From Asterias amurensis (lineage: Eukaryota; Echinodermata; Asteroidea; Forcipulatida; Asteriidae), in the NCBI RefSeq assembly GCF_032118995.1, contig NC_092657.1, positions 11,983,391 to 12,047,390 on the forward strand: a stretch of 64,000 nt of DNA, in the 5' to 3' direction. Position numbers and translations under genes: made by a program. The notes under the pieces are model-generated. The model saw nothing but the letters and a program-made list of their open reading frames with translations. It made no database searches and had not been told where the DNA came from. This document shows, in pieces, positions 1 to 9,758 of this stretch (within the stretch, counting starts at the first letter, position 1; every line of letters starts with the position of its first letter).

Positions 1-1851
1 TTAAAAAAAAAGAAAAATCTGGTTATCCTGAAAAATATTACCGCTTATTTACTTACTTTTGGGGTGCTGAATCCAAATGTGAAAAAGCATTGCGTCAGTT
101 AAACAAATTGAACAAAACGTTAAAAAAATGTGTTCAAACTTTTACAAGACATTTTTTAAAGGTGAGCATGTGAAGTGAACCAAGTGTTTGATCCTGTATG
201 GTGTAGGTAGGTCAAGTCTAATGCATGCATCATCATACTTCATAGACTTGCTTAGCGGTGAAAATACCAAAGTCATTGTGTTACTGACGTCCTGCAACTA
301 GCTGTACGGATGATGCCCCTGTCATAATTCTACCTCCATGGTCATACAGAATGAAATCATTGTCTAATGTTCCATGTCATCATTGTGCCTGATGGGTGCT
401 TCACCTGGTGACTTCGTCTTGTCTGAAAAGACATGGACAAAGATTATATTCAATAATACCTGAAAACTTTGCTAAAAAAGTATTGTAACGAAGAGTGTTG
501 GGGAGGTGGTACAATGTCCATGAATGCCAAGTAAATGAATGACAGTGGAGCTTCCCCATTTTAACGGTCAAACAAACAATTGTGTTCGAGTCTTCAGACA
601 GAGTAAATGTACGAGCATGTGTTCCAATGTGCTCTGCACATGATGCCGTTATGTACATGTAAATGTGTTCACGCCTTCCACGGGGGGTTCACGTTGATGA
701 GTAGCGCCAGGCTGTCTTGTACTTTGACGGAACGAAACTCGCATTTCTAGTTAGAAATAACAACGCGAAATGCTTTAAAAGTTTCATGTAAAAATTGTCA
801 AACTTGTTGATTTGTCTACACATCATGGCTAAACGTCACATTTCGATTGTTTGTACATTTTGGGCCGTATGTTTGTCTGACTACGGTCGTTTAAAATTGA
901 TACTCTTCATAACATGAAAAAAAAAGTTTATTATATTATTATTAAATAAGTGTGAGACTCCGCGTGTAACGTGTACATGCTATTAACTTACCACACATCA
1001 TGGAAGTGTTTTGAGAAGCATCTGTTTGAACACTCTACTTCTACGACGTCGTCCATGTCACTCTCACCCGGCCTGGCCTCTTGTCTACACACCAGGGACA
1101 CTCTGTACCTTATTCTGATGAAGTGTTACGTTTGTTTTTGTTATATGGACCGACTTCTTTACAGTGAAAAAAACTGCAGTTTGAGAGTCCGGGTGATCGA
1201 CGTGACACATAAAAGAAGATGGCGTCGCGTTATAAACTGTTTGGTTCATGCCAGAGATTTCTCTGCGCTGATTGGTTGTTGGTGCGTCAGGTGATGCACA
1301 TCAAATCAGACCAATCAACACCATGAAAAGTTCATGTCGTCACTTAAGTTTATCAAATGAACTCATTTAGAATGTAACACTAGCCTTTAGTCACCGCGAC
1401 CGGCGAAGCCGCGAAGCGCCTTTACCAACTCATGTTTTCCTTTACATTTGCCAACGATTTTGGTGGGAGAAAATTTAATGCATAATGCATTAGCGTGGTG
1501 AGTTGCTGGTCAAAAGAAGCCACTATTACTTGCATGACGTCACAAGAACGTTCGATGCAAATTCGTCTTTTTTGTGCGTTACATTTTTGGGGTTGTGCGT
1601 GCTATCCGGTGTGCCGCGTGCGCCTTGACCAAAGGCTAGCGCCTATCAGACGGGGGAACCGGTCCTTAACGAGGGTCTCTTACTAAGACTAATGACCGTG
1701 ATACGGCGGACCGACTAGCATACGGTGAAATTACTACTTTTCCAAGGAAACATCACAGTTATTTTATGGGCTAAAATATTAATTTTACTGTTCCCTTGGG
1801 AATGTATGTGTTGCGTTCCCTTCGGGAGATTCATTGTGTAGCTTGGTGCGT
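1..1851. other. Intergenic, no gene recognised
   Basis: AT-rich sequence with only short open frames that show no domain, codon bias or family resemblance. A slightly more GC-rich patch lies near 1390-1690. I see no tRNA, splice-supported exon or clear mobile-element end. Confidence 0.6.
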
Positions 1852-2225
1852 TTAAAGGCAGTGGACACTATTGGTAATTGTCAATGACTTGCCTTCACAG
1901 TTGAAGTATCTCAACATATGCATAAAATAACAAGCCTGTGAAAATTTGAGCTCAATCGTTCATCGAACTTGCGAGAAAAAAACATCCTTGTCACACGAAG
2001 TTGTATGCATTTAGATGGTTGATTTCGAGACATCAAGTTCTAAATCTGAGGTCTCGAAATCAAATTTATGGAAAATTACTTCTTTCTCGAAAACTATGGC
2101 ACTTCAGAGGGTGCCGTTTCTCACAATGTTTTAAACCATCAACCTCTCCCCATTACTCATTACCAAGTAAGGTTTTATGCTAATAATTATTTTGAGTAAT
2201 TACCAATAGTGTCCACTGCCTTTAA
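1852..2225 (+). mobile_element. TTAA-flanked MITE, family 1 (copy 1, full length)
   Basis: A complete short non-autonomous element bounded by TTAA at both ends. The left end reads AGGCAGTGGACACTATTGG and the right end is its reverse complement. A second inverted repeat sits in the centre (about 2019-2067, GATTTCGAGACATCA against TGAGGTCTCGAAATC), so a transcript could fold into nested hairpins. There is no transposase frame. TTAA target sites are typical of piggyBac-type transposition; that assignment is inferred. Used here as the reference orientation. Confidence 0.9.
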
Positions 2226-2472
2226 TTATAGGTAGATTTGTTGGTACACTTGCTAACAATTTATTCTGCCAGTGTAGGGAATTGGATACCATGATTTTCC
2301 TCTTGCTTGATATGTTTACCAGCCGGTAGAGCATTAAATGTTAATACCAATAGTTATAATGATATATGGGTTACCCCCCAAAAAATCTCCAGATATATTA
2401 AAAACATATTGGCACCATGGCTTATTTAAGCCTCTGTACCTTTTTTTAAAGAATGCTCAGCACAATGTTCAG

Positions 2473-3117
2473 TCACATGATTAGATTACCGTGAGTTGTG
2501 AATTGAAAAAGTGATTCAAACAAGGTCTTACCAAAATTGATAAAAAAAATGACTAAGTCTATCTGTGATTGTAGGTAAACTGAACAATTGGCATACTTCA
2601 ACATATGCTGTTGGTGTATTTGGCTGACCAGCCAGAATGATACGAACAACCCTTTTTTGTAACCTTTCAAGGGTTATGAGTTGTGTTTTAGTAAATCCAG
2701 AGTACCAGCCAGGACAAGCGTATTCGATAGTGGGTCGGACATACACAACAGTTAACAGATCCTTGACAGGAATAAATAATCGTTTAAGCTGGCGTAAAAA
2801 GAACAGTCTACGGTTAAAATTACCACACATGTTGTTCACTTGGGAATCTCACTTCAAATTACTCTGTATATAAATACCCAACAGTTTCAAACAATCAGTT
2901 CGATTAATTTGAGAATCTAAAATGTCGAAGGTGGGTGGATCAGGTTGGTTACGTCTTGAAAACTGATATTCATGTACTGGCATTTGGCAGGATTAAGTTT
3001 CATTTTATTCAGATCAGTCCATTGATTTAGGTCATTAAGCACATTTTGCATGTTGGAGCTCTCGTTAGGATTAGAGAGGGTCTGACTTAAAGTCAGATCA
3101 TCGACATAATTTGTAAT
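2473..3117 (-). pseudogene. Non-LTR retrotransposon (CR1/jockey-like) RT C-terminal fragment
   Basis: The minus strand encodes the second half of a reverse transcriptase. The catalytic Tyr-Val-Asp-Asp box lies at about 3097-3108, followed by a DLNQWTDLNKMKLNPAKCQ-like segment and, at 2528-2839, the RT thumb/connection region with the RPTIEYACPGWYSG motif and LERLQKRVVRII. Stops and frame changes near 2880-2940 break it. It belongs to the same insertion as 4147-4815. The two halves are separated by a solo LTR and a foldback element. Confidence 0.85.
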
Positions 3118-3986
3118 TGTAGCGCACTATAAGCAATCAAGGGGGGGGGGGCTGGTCTATAATAAATCTGCTGTGAAGCTTCTACTGATGTTTGAACCTG
3201 GTTTATTTAGTCTCAAATCACCGTGAAAACTGTAACAAGATAAATAACAGAAAACAAATTACCATTTGATAAGTAACAATAAGAAGGTATGCATTCATCA
3301 TAACATACAACTAAAGAACTGTATTTATAATGCACCTAGCATAAGTCAGTTTGAAGTTAGGTTTCCTATATAGAAACAAACGTCTGCATTGAACCTACGG
3401 TTTCTGCAACCAACTTAATGACTTGACATTTTCAATAATTTATAAACACACCGTGTATAGTCCTTAATCATCATACACATATATAACATCATAATAACAT
3501 AAAATAATCCTCACCGTTCACGCCTTAGACCAGCTGATAAACTTCCAGCATTCAACCCTGATCACTTAATGACTACTTCGACTCTATTTAGCCTAGACGA
3601 AATGAAATACAAATCTAGAATCATTTTTATGCAATGAAACAATGTAATGAACAGTAGCAAAATAAACATGCACATGTACTCTCAAACCCCTACAAAATAG
3701 ACACAAATTTCCGCATAAACAGTAACGAACATTAATGCAATTGATAATACAACAATATCCATGATATAGTAGGTATCAAATAAGAACCTTTTCTTACCCA
3801 AAAACACGATACGAAAGGGGCAAGTTGGCAAAACATTCATCCAAAACTAACGAATAAGTTTATGTTTTTCAACCTTCAAGCATGACGAATAATAGAAACC
3901 CATGATTACGAGAGGGCGCTAGTCACCACTTAGACTTCCTTTAGTCAAGTGAATGCTTTAGCTAGTGCGCCAAGTCGCCAGTTACA
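3118..3986. mobile_element. Solo LTR inserted in the LINE, 5-bp target duplication GTAAT
   Basis: An 869-bp segment begins TGTAGCGCAC and ends GCCAGTTACA, the TG...CA termini expected of a long terminal repeat. It is flanked on both sides by GTAAT (3113-3117 and 3987-3991), a perfect 5-bp target-site duplication. It splits the reverse transcriptase reading frame of the surrounding LINE just upstream of the YVDD box. No internal gag-pol is present, so it is a solo LTR left by recombination. The superfamily cannot be stated. Confidence 0.8.
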
Positions 3987-3994
3987 GTAATGGT

Positions 3995-4146
3995 TGCGTT
4001 CGTTTAGCTTCCCTGGGTCGACCCCGGTGTGTGGCGTTTTTTTCCCAGGACGAATGTGGGTAGTTATCTGCACACGTTCGTCCTGGAAAAAAAACAAAAA
4101 AAAACACCACACACCGGGGTCGACCCAGGGAAGCTAAACGAACGCA
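3995..4146. mobile_element. Near-perfect palindromic foldback element (family 4)
   Basis: About 152 bp that is almost a perfect inverted repeat: it begins TGCGTTCGTTTAGCTTCC and ends with the complement. The arms share CCAGGACGAA with the central loop region. It lies directly beside the solo LTR and also interrupts the LINE, whose reading frame runs into it. It shares the TTCGTCCTGG-rich core with the element at 23514-23661 and with half-copies near 12720 and 15010. Confidence 0.85.
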
Positions 4147-4815
4147 TCCTATGTTTGACCGCTGGAAGATCAGGAACAAAATCATTGATCATTACTAAAA
4201 AGGCAATGGGCCCAATTTTTGTTCCTTGGGGAACTCCAGCATGCAATCTCTCCCAAGCAGAAATATCACCCTTATATCTAACAGCCTGAAGACGATCTGA
4301 TAAAAATCCACATAGCCAAGGAATTAAGGAAGTTCTGACCCCAAGCTTAATACTATTTTTATTAACTATATTGTGGTCAACTCTATCCAAATGCCTTACT
4401 AAAATCAACAGCTATCAACACAGCATAATTATTTGGTTTATCAAGAACACAATGTATGTCGTCCAGGAGTTTTACGAAACAGTGGGATGTATATAGATGA
4501 TCCTTTCAAAGAACCACATTGAAATGTGTCAATGAAAGACTGTATGTCACTAAGGATCCATTCCACAAAAAACTCTTCGAACACATTAGAGAAAATACAA
4601 GTGAGTGAGATGGGGCGCAGAGTATCAATGGTTGGATGATTAGTCTTGGGGACCGGTACAAGAAAAGCCTTTTTCCAAATTTCAGGAACTACACCTTCAC
4701 AAAGAGAACAATTAAAAATATTGGCCAAAGGAAAACATAACTCATAGGCAAACTCTTTAGTTATGCGTGGTGGAAGGCAGTTTGGCCCTCCAGATTTACT
4801 TAAATTGACCTTGTT
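4147..4815 (-). pseudogene. Non-LTR retrotransposon RT N-terminal fragment
   Basis: Minus-strand translation gives the fingers/palm part of a LINE reverse transcriptase. It holds a GGPNCLPPRITKEFAYELCF segment, then VPVPKTNHPTIDTLRPISL, a short frame break near 4410-4440, then SDRLQAVRYKGD and GVPQGTKIGPIAFLVMINDF, the canonical RT motifs. The continuing half is at 2473-3117. Upstream sequence is cut by the foldback element at 4816. A second copy of the same family lies at about 20770-21492 on the plus strand. Confidence 0.88.
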
Positions 4816-5146
4816 CAAATTTTGAAATACGAAAAAAAATAAAATAAAATGTAACCCCATTAGTATGATCACCGGACCTAAAAAAATGCCGTAAGAAAAG
4901 TTGCAGCTCGATCTGTAGAGGCACATGTGAGTTTTTCTAAAACAAACATACACATTACTTGCATTAGTATATAGATGCCGGATGGTGGATGACACAATGT
5001 GCTTACACTGCCGGTAACTGTTTTTTTTTGTGCAAAACTTGGTAAAGCTCTTTTTTTTTATGCAAGTAATGTGTATGTTTGTATCAGAAAAACTTACATG
5101 TACCGTTTTTACATTTTTTATTATTTTTGTCGTATTTCAAAATTTG
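4816..5146. mobile_element. Foldback element with long inverted arms
   Basis: The left arm starts CAAATTTTGAAATACGA (4816) and the right end is the complement CGTATTTCAAAATTTG (5131-5146). The arms also share ACATACACATTACTTGCA (about 4943-4960 and 5062-5079). The element sits exactly where the LINE open frame to its left loses homology. No protein is encoded. Confidence 0.75.
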
Positions 5147-5159
5147 ATTTATATTACGT

Positions 5160-5187
5160 CCTTTTTTTTTTGGGGGGGGGGGGAGAG
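5160..5187. repeat. T-tract/G-tract homopolymer junction
   Basis: A run of T directly followed by a run of more than ten G. The same T/G or C/A junction architecture occurs at about 9620-9690, 20590-20640, 28076-28136 and in the SINE tail at 61350. Confidence 0.8.
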
Positions 5188-5548
5188 GATAAACGGATTC
5201 AAGGCATGAACGCGCAAATAGTACACTCTATCACGTCCGCAATAGAACACGCGTCTCGAAGTGTGACGTCAGATGTTCAGGTTTGCTGCATGCATGGCTT
5301 ATTGTACCACGGCGTAACATACGCACATCCAATTAGTTACAAGCTGCATGTTTTACAACCATGGCTCGCCCTTCATACGACATGTCTACAATTAATTAAT
5401 TACAAAAACTAATTAATTACACATCGAATCTTCGAATCTTCGAATCTTTAAAAATGTTTTTGTTTTTAGCCAACTGATAATTTCGTGCCTAAACCCTTTT
5501 CCATTTATTTTGGATATTAAATCAAAACGCCAACCTATACTCATCCTC

Positions 5549-5683
5549 CTATAGACGATGTGACCTCTGTTTACATTCGAACCGCCCTCTGCTGGGTGCC
5601 AAAACACAAAGGTTTTGCCCGACGGTATGCGCGCGAATCATGTTATGGTTTTCGAGTGACGTCAGAGGTCACATCGTCTATAT
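5549..5683. mobile_element. Short inverted-repeat MITE
   Basis: Arms of about 21 bp (ATAGACGATGTGACCTCTG and its complement) enclose about 90 bp. A diverged relative lies at about 18466-18610, with ATAGACTATGTGACCTCTG at its left and the shared GAGGGCGGTT core inside. There is no coding content. Confidence 0.75.
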
Positions 5684-6305
5684 GCACACACGTTTTTAAA
5701 TAACTCGCAGTGTCTATCAAGATTAAGTAAATTTACAACTATTAAGACAACACTGTTTCCTTTAAATTATTTAAAACATAGACAATTTTACGCTTTACTG
5801 TTTCATAAAGTTAATTATTTCTAAATTGTTTTAACTACTTATATATTTTTTTCTTCAAAAAGTAGTATAATTATTCAGTGTAAGCAACCAAAGTCAACCT
5901 CTTCTTGTTTATATGTTTCTTATTTGAGCAAAATCTACATGTTTTTCTACTAAATAAATACCTGAAACGAACAAAGCCAAATCCAGTGCTTGCGTAAAAC
6001 TCTTTTTATTTTGATCAATCAATCAATTGTTGTTTGCTGTGTTCTCAACAAGTTTACTTCATCGACATTGATTGATTGCTGGCAGCTTCTTTCTCGTTTA
6101 TTTCAAAACAAGCAACCCACACAATCGGTTTTGAAATTACTAGAACTACAATTAAATCCTTTTAATTAGTATACATTTCCTACAAAAGATTTATAAACGC
6201 TCTCATTTACTACCTGCCTAGATCTGTTTTGTTTTTGTTTTTGAGTATTAAAACAATACGAAATCCTCAACCACTTTAATAACAAAGTAACTTACACCAA
6301 TTTTA
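5684..6305. other. AT-rich intergenic, nothing recognised
   Basis: Very AT-rich with no open frame of note and no recognisable RNA gene. No element ends could be placed. Confidence 0.5.
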
Positions 6306-6309
6306 AATT

Positions 6310-6720
6310 TAAATTCATAAATATCCCAGACAGTTTCTCTACTCCTATTGGTGGAGAGCGCGTCACGTGGGGATGTTTAAACCTTTTATAAAACAGCTGG
6401 AACTGTTCATAACAAGCTGGTTTCCGCGTGTCGGGCGCGCCAGATACCCACGCGGAACGCAATTAATAGCTATAGTAACAGCGCATAATCTAAGCGCGCG
6501 CGTAATATAAGCGCGCGCGCGTACACACAACCCACGCGCATCAAACAGATTCTTCACAAAGTTTTGGAAATATTATTTCAAACCTCAAATTTTCAATTGT
6601 TAAAGTGTCTATAACTGTAATTTTTTAACGTTTTTCAACAAAAGAGCATTTATGAATGGGAATAAAAGAGAAGTGAGTCGTTCTTAAAGCCATTAAAAAC
6701 TTTTTGAACAGAACAAATAG
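6310..6720 (+). mobile_element. Interspersed repeat family 6 (copy)
   Basis: It carries the family-6 head: CATAAATA, then GACAGTTTC, then CTCCTATTGGTGGAGAGCG followed by CGTCACGTGGG. Other copies are at about 8824-9180, 25497-26400 and 55840-56340. The middle of this copy is unusually rich in GCGCGCGC (6497-6523), an alternating purine/pyrimidine tract. Toward 6650-6700 the GAATGGGAATAAAAGAGAAG tail matches the other copies. Confidence 0.65.
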
Positions 6721-6989
6721 GTTTACAAATAACTTACAGGGTTTACAGAAGGTAATGATGAAATACTTCTCTTGAAATATTATTCCATGAATGAAATGCT
6801 TTACTTTTTGAGAAAACATTAAAACATCTACAAATTCTCGACAACCAGAATTACGGATTGTAGAAAACACATGACACGGCAAAACGTGCGGATACCAGGG
6901 TGGGTTTTCCCGTTATTTTCTCCCGACTCCGACGACCGGTTGAGCCTATAAATTTTCACAGGTTTGTTATTTTATAAATAAGTTGTGAT
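6720..6989. mobile_element. Interspersed repeat family 5 (copy 1)
   Basis: About 270 bp homologous to 12800-13070 and to 11395-12000 (the last split by a MITE). Shared blocks include ACTTACAGGGTTTACAGAAG, TTGAAATATTATTCCATGAA and CACAGGTTTGTTATTT. Its right edge coincides with the point where the adjacent FReD gene loses homology. Confidence 0.75.
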
Positions 6990-7425
6990 AAACTTGTAAA
7001 CCATGAGTTAGACTTGTATGGTATATTGTGTATATGCCATTGTCACGGTAACCAGCTTGATACATCTTTAGACAACTGCTGTAACTTTCAATGATAGGTG
7101 CTGAAAACGAAGGGTTGTTCACATTGTCATCATAGTACAAACTTCCTGGCAACTCAACGAAGTCGTCTGCGCTGTGAGCTCTGCTGGCATTATTCAACAC
7201 ACAAATACGTTTCTTGATGTAATAGTTGAATGAGCCACAGTTTGGGTTCATGGAGCAGTCTCGCCCACATATCACTGGAGATGACACCGTCTTCCACCGA
7301 ATGACTTTATTCAATACAGCTCGATTTTCAGCCAAGTATAACGTTTTCATGAACCGTTTTTGGTTTGCACTATGGCAGGTTTGTACCATCAAAACCATTA
7401 ACACGGTTACGATGACGACCTCCAT
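6990..7425 (-). pseudogene. Truncated PAN/apple + fibrinogen-domain (FReD) gene
   Basis: The open frame begins at ATG 7425 (an in-frame ATG at 7446 is less likely because the signal peptide starts at 7425). It encodes a hydrophobic signal peptide ending near CHSA, an apple/PAN-like module with the conserved SPVICGRDCSMNPNCGSFNY segment, and only the first 30 or so residues of a fibrinogen C-terminal domain (CLKMYQAGYRDNGIYTI...GLQVY). Homology to the intact paralogues stops just before the CDMETDGGGW motif. The frame ends seven codons later in family-5 repeat DNA. The lectin fold, the calcium site and the last cysteines are missing, so it is very probably a pseudogene. A very short secreted PAN-only protein cannot be excluded. 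Confidence 0.8.
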
Positions 7426-7524
7426 GATAAACGCTTGAGGATGCACTTATCTAAAGTAAATCACGTTGAACAAAGTAGAGTTGATATTTTCTCTCAGATC
7501 ACTCTGTAGAAATGTTGTCCTTAC

Positions 7525-8056
7525 ACTAAGAGTAGGTCCTTAACGTGGATGAATTGTTCAAATTAACTGATTTTGGGTCTTGACAATTTTTAAGCAATAA
7601 GAAGCTACACACATGTATACCCATTGACATCACCGTTACCATTGCACTGAGATATTAAAAAACCGCCAAACTGTGTTGCCACTTGATGACAAACAACCTA
7701 ATCACCTGCTGTGGGTTTTGATTGGATGTATTGTTCCCGGTCATGGTCGACAATGATAATTTAACTTGTCGTTTACGTCAAAAATACGTGCTTCGGTCAA
7801 ACAAATTATGGCAATTAATATTTTTGTTCTTCAAACTATAGTCAGCGATGCAATTACGTCAATGAATTCACGACTTTCCTCGGGGGGGGGGGAGGGGGGC
7901 ACGACCGCAACTCCAATGATGATAAAAAAAATTCCTTGTTTCCCTTTTTTCACAGCGCCCAATATATATGTTTTAACAACCTGTTGGCTAGTGAAAGTGG
8001 ACATTCAAATGCTCTGGTTAAACCCGTTGCCTGTGAAATCCTCACTAACTTTATTT
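7525..8056. repeat. Upstream segment, duplication unit 1
   Basis: The region immediately upstream of the truncated FReD gene. It is repeated at 8305-8790 in the same orientation. Shared landmarks include GGTCCTTAACGTG/TAGTCCTTAACGTG, CACCTGCTGTGGGTTTTGAT and TTCCCGGTCATGGTCGACAA. It contains a long G-tract (7881-7898). No coding sequence seen. Confidence 0.8.
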
Positions 8057-8300
8057 TAAAGTTGCATTTTTTTTGTAAATAAGTAAACTGCATGTTTGCT
8101 TATTAAAAATATTTTAAACAATACAGCTGTTGGTAGTATAAAGTATTGTAAGAAACGGCTCCCTCTGAAGTAACGTTCTTTTCGAGAAAGAAGCGTCTGA
8201 AAGCATATAACTTCGTGCGACAACGAATTTTTTCTTTCATTATTATATCGCAAGTTTTAAGACCAATTGAGCTCAATTTTTCACAGGTTTGTTAATTAAT
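8057..8300 (-). mobile_element. MITE family 1 (copy 2, both ends lost)
   Basis: Reverse-orientation internal part of family 1: AGAAACGGCTCCCTCTGAAG, AACTTCGTGCGACAA and GACCAATTGAGCTCA are recognisable, but both TTAA termini are missing. It lies between the two duplicated upstream segments. Confidence 0.75.
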
Positions 8301-8304
8301 GCAT

Positions 8305-8790
8305 TATGTGAGAGTTAGTCCTTAACGTGAATGAATTTATCAAAATGAACTAATTTTTGGTCGCCTTCTATATTTAAGCATTAAAGGAGCTTTACCCTTT
8401 GACGTCACCGTAACAATGGCATTGAGATGTAAACGAACCGCCAAACTTTGTTGCCACTTGAATACAAACAGCCTAATCACCTGCTGTGGGTTTTGATTGC
8501 ATGCTTTGTTCCCGGTCATGGTCGACAATTTGTTAATTAAACTTCTATATGACGTTTACGTCAATAATATAAGCTTTGGTCAAACAAATATGGTAATTAG
8601 TTGTTCGCTTTAAAACAATAAGCAATGCATTTACGTAGTTGGGGACAGGTTAACTCAAAACTTTTTTTGGGGAACACGACTGCACCTCCAATTGTATTTT
8701 TCTTTAGGAACACACAGGTTTCCCCTTAAGATATACATTTTTTAAGAAGGCAGACCTCTTGAGAATAGCTACCTCTTACAGATACGGTCA
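8305..8790. repeat. Upstream segment, duplication unit 2
   Basis: Second copy of the 7525-8056 segment in the same orientation, including the CACCTGCTGTGGGTTTTGAT and CGGTCATGGTCGACAA blocks and the G-tract region (reduced). This suggests a direct duplication of about 780 bp in which the intervening MITE fragment is now a spacer. Confidence 0.8.
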
Positions 8791-8819
8791 ACACATTGAG
8801 GCAATTTCTGTCTTTTACA

Positions 8820-9180
8820 ACCATTCATAAATACCTCAGACAGTTTCGCTACTCCTATTGGTGGAGAGCGCGTCACGTGGGTGTGTAAAAACCAATGTTT
8901 TGTATGACCAGTAAAAAGTGTTGTAACATGGGCATGACACGCGAGCTTGCACCTGTGATTATAAGACAGTTTCTACATTCCTATTGGTCGAGAGCAACGG
9001 CCGGGACAGTTGTGCCACAACACGCGTTACGCGCGACGCGCACAGCATTCCCTTATAAGGAGTTGTTTACCCGAGGGTGGCGGAGGGCCTTACCATTTCA
9101 TAGCTGGAGGGGTGTTTTGTTGAAAGAATCATTGAACAATAATTATTTTTGCATTTATTTTACTTTTTACCCAAAGTGGT
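8820..9180 (+). mobile_element. Interspersed repeat family 6 (copy)
   Basis: Starts CATAAATACCTCAGACAGTT and contains CTCCTATTGGTGGAGAGCG and CGTCACGTGGG. A second, degenerate repetition of the CCTATTGGTCGAGAGC block follows near 8980. No protein. Confidence 0.65.
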
Positions 9181-9224
9181 GATGTTTTTTCACCGAAAAG
9201 GTATTTAAGAATGGGAATCAAAGT

Positions 9225-9365
9225 GTGTTGAATCGGTTTTCAATTAGTAGTTTAAACCCACCGAGGCCTGGTTATTGATAATTTACCTCGACTACGTCTC
9301 GGTAAAGTTAAATCAAGAACCAGGCCGCCTCGTTGGGATTAAACCACTAGTTGAAAACCTCTTCA
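9225..9365. repeat. Imperfect long inverted repeat
   Basis: GGTTTTCAATTAGTAGTTTAA on the left is the approximate complement of TTAAACCACTAGTTGAAAAC on the right. The arms continue through CCGAGGCCTGGTT/ACCAGGCCGCCTCG. It could form a hairpin of about 60 bp per arm. Probably a foldback element. Confidence 0.7.
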
Positions 9366-9619
9366 CCACATATTGATTTCCTTATTCAAAAATCTTGGGT
9401 GATGCATGTACGTCACACAGCACGTGTTATTCTGTTTTGCAAGATTTATATTTAATGCTTCGTCTATCATCGTCATATTAGGCATTGCTTAACCGCGTTT
9501 AACTATCGAGTCACTGTATCGAATAAAATTGGTAAAACCTCTCATTATTAACGTAACACTTAATATTCTAAATTTGTGAAATTGTGAAGTATACGAGGAT
9601 ACCATTTTTACAAATTGGT

Positions 9620-9690
9620 TGGTACACGATTTTTATTTTTTATTTTATTTATTTATTTATTTATTATTTTTTTTTTTTTGGGGGGGGTTT
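9620..9690. repeat. T-rich/G-tract low-complexity run
   Basis: (TTTA)n and poly-T end in a run of seven G. It lies just downstream of the minus-strand FReD gene. Similar to the junctions at 5160 and 20590. Confidence 0.8.
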
Positions 9691-9758
9691 AAAATTGTCC
9701 TTCCAACGGAAACAACAGTTTTTGTTTGCGGTTATAATTTTTGGTAAAGTGTTACAAA

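Noticed and set aside
971..1294. 107-codon frame on the plus strand
   Set aside because: Cysteine-rich by chance, no signal peptide, domain or splice signal that I can support.
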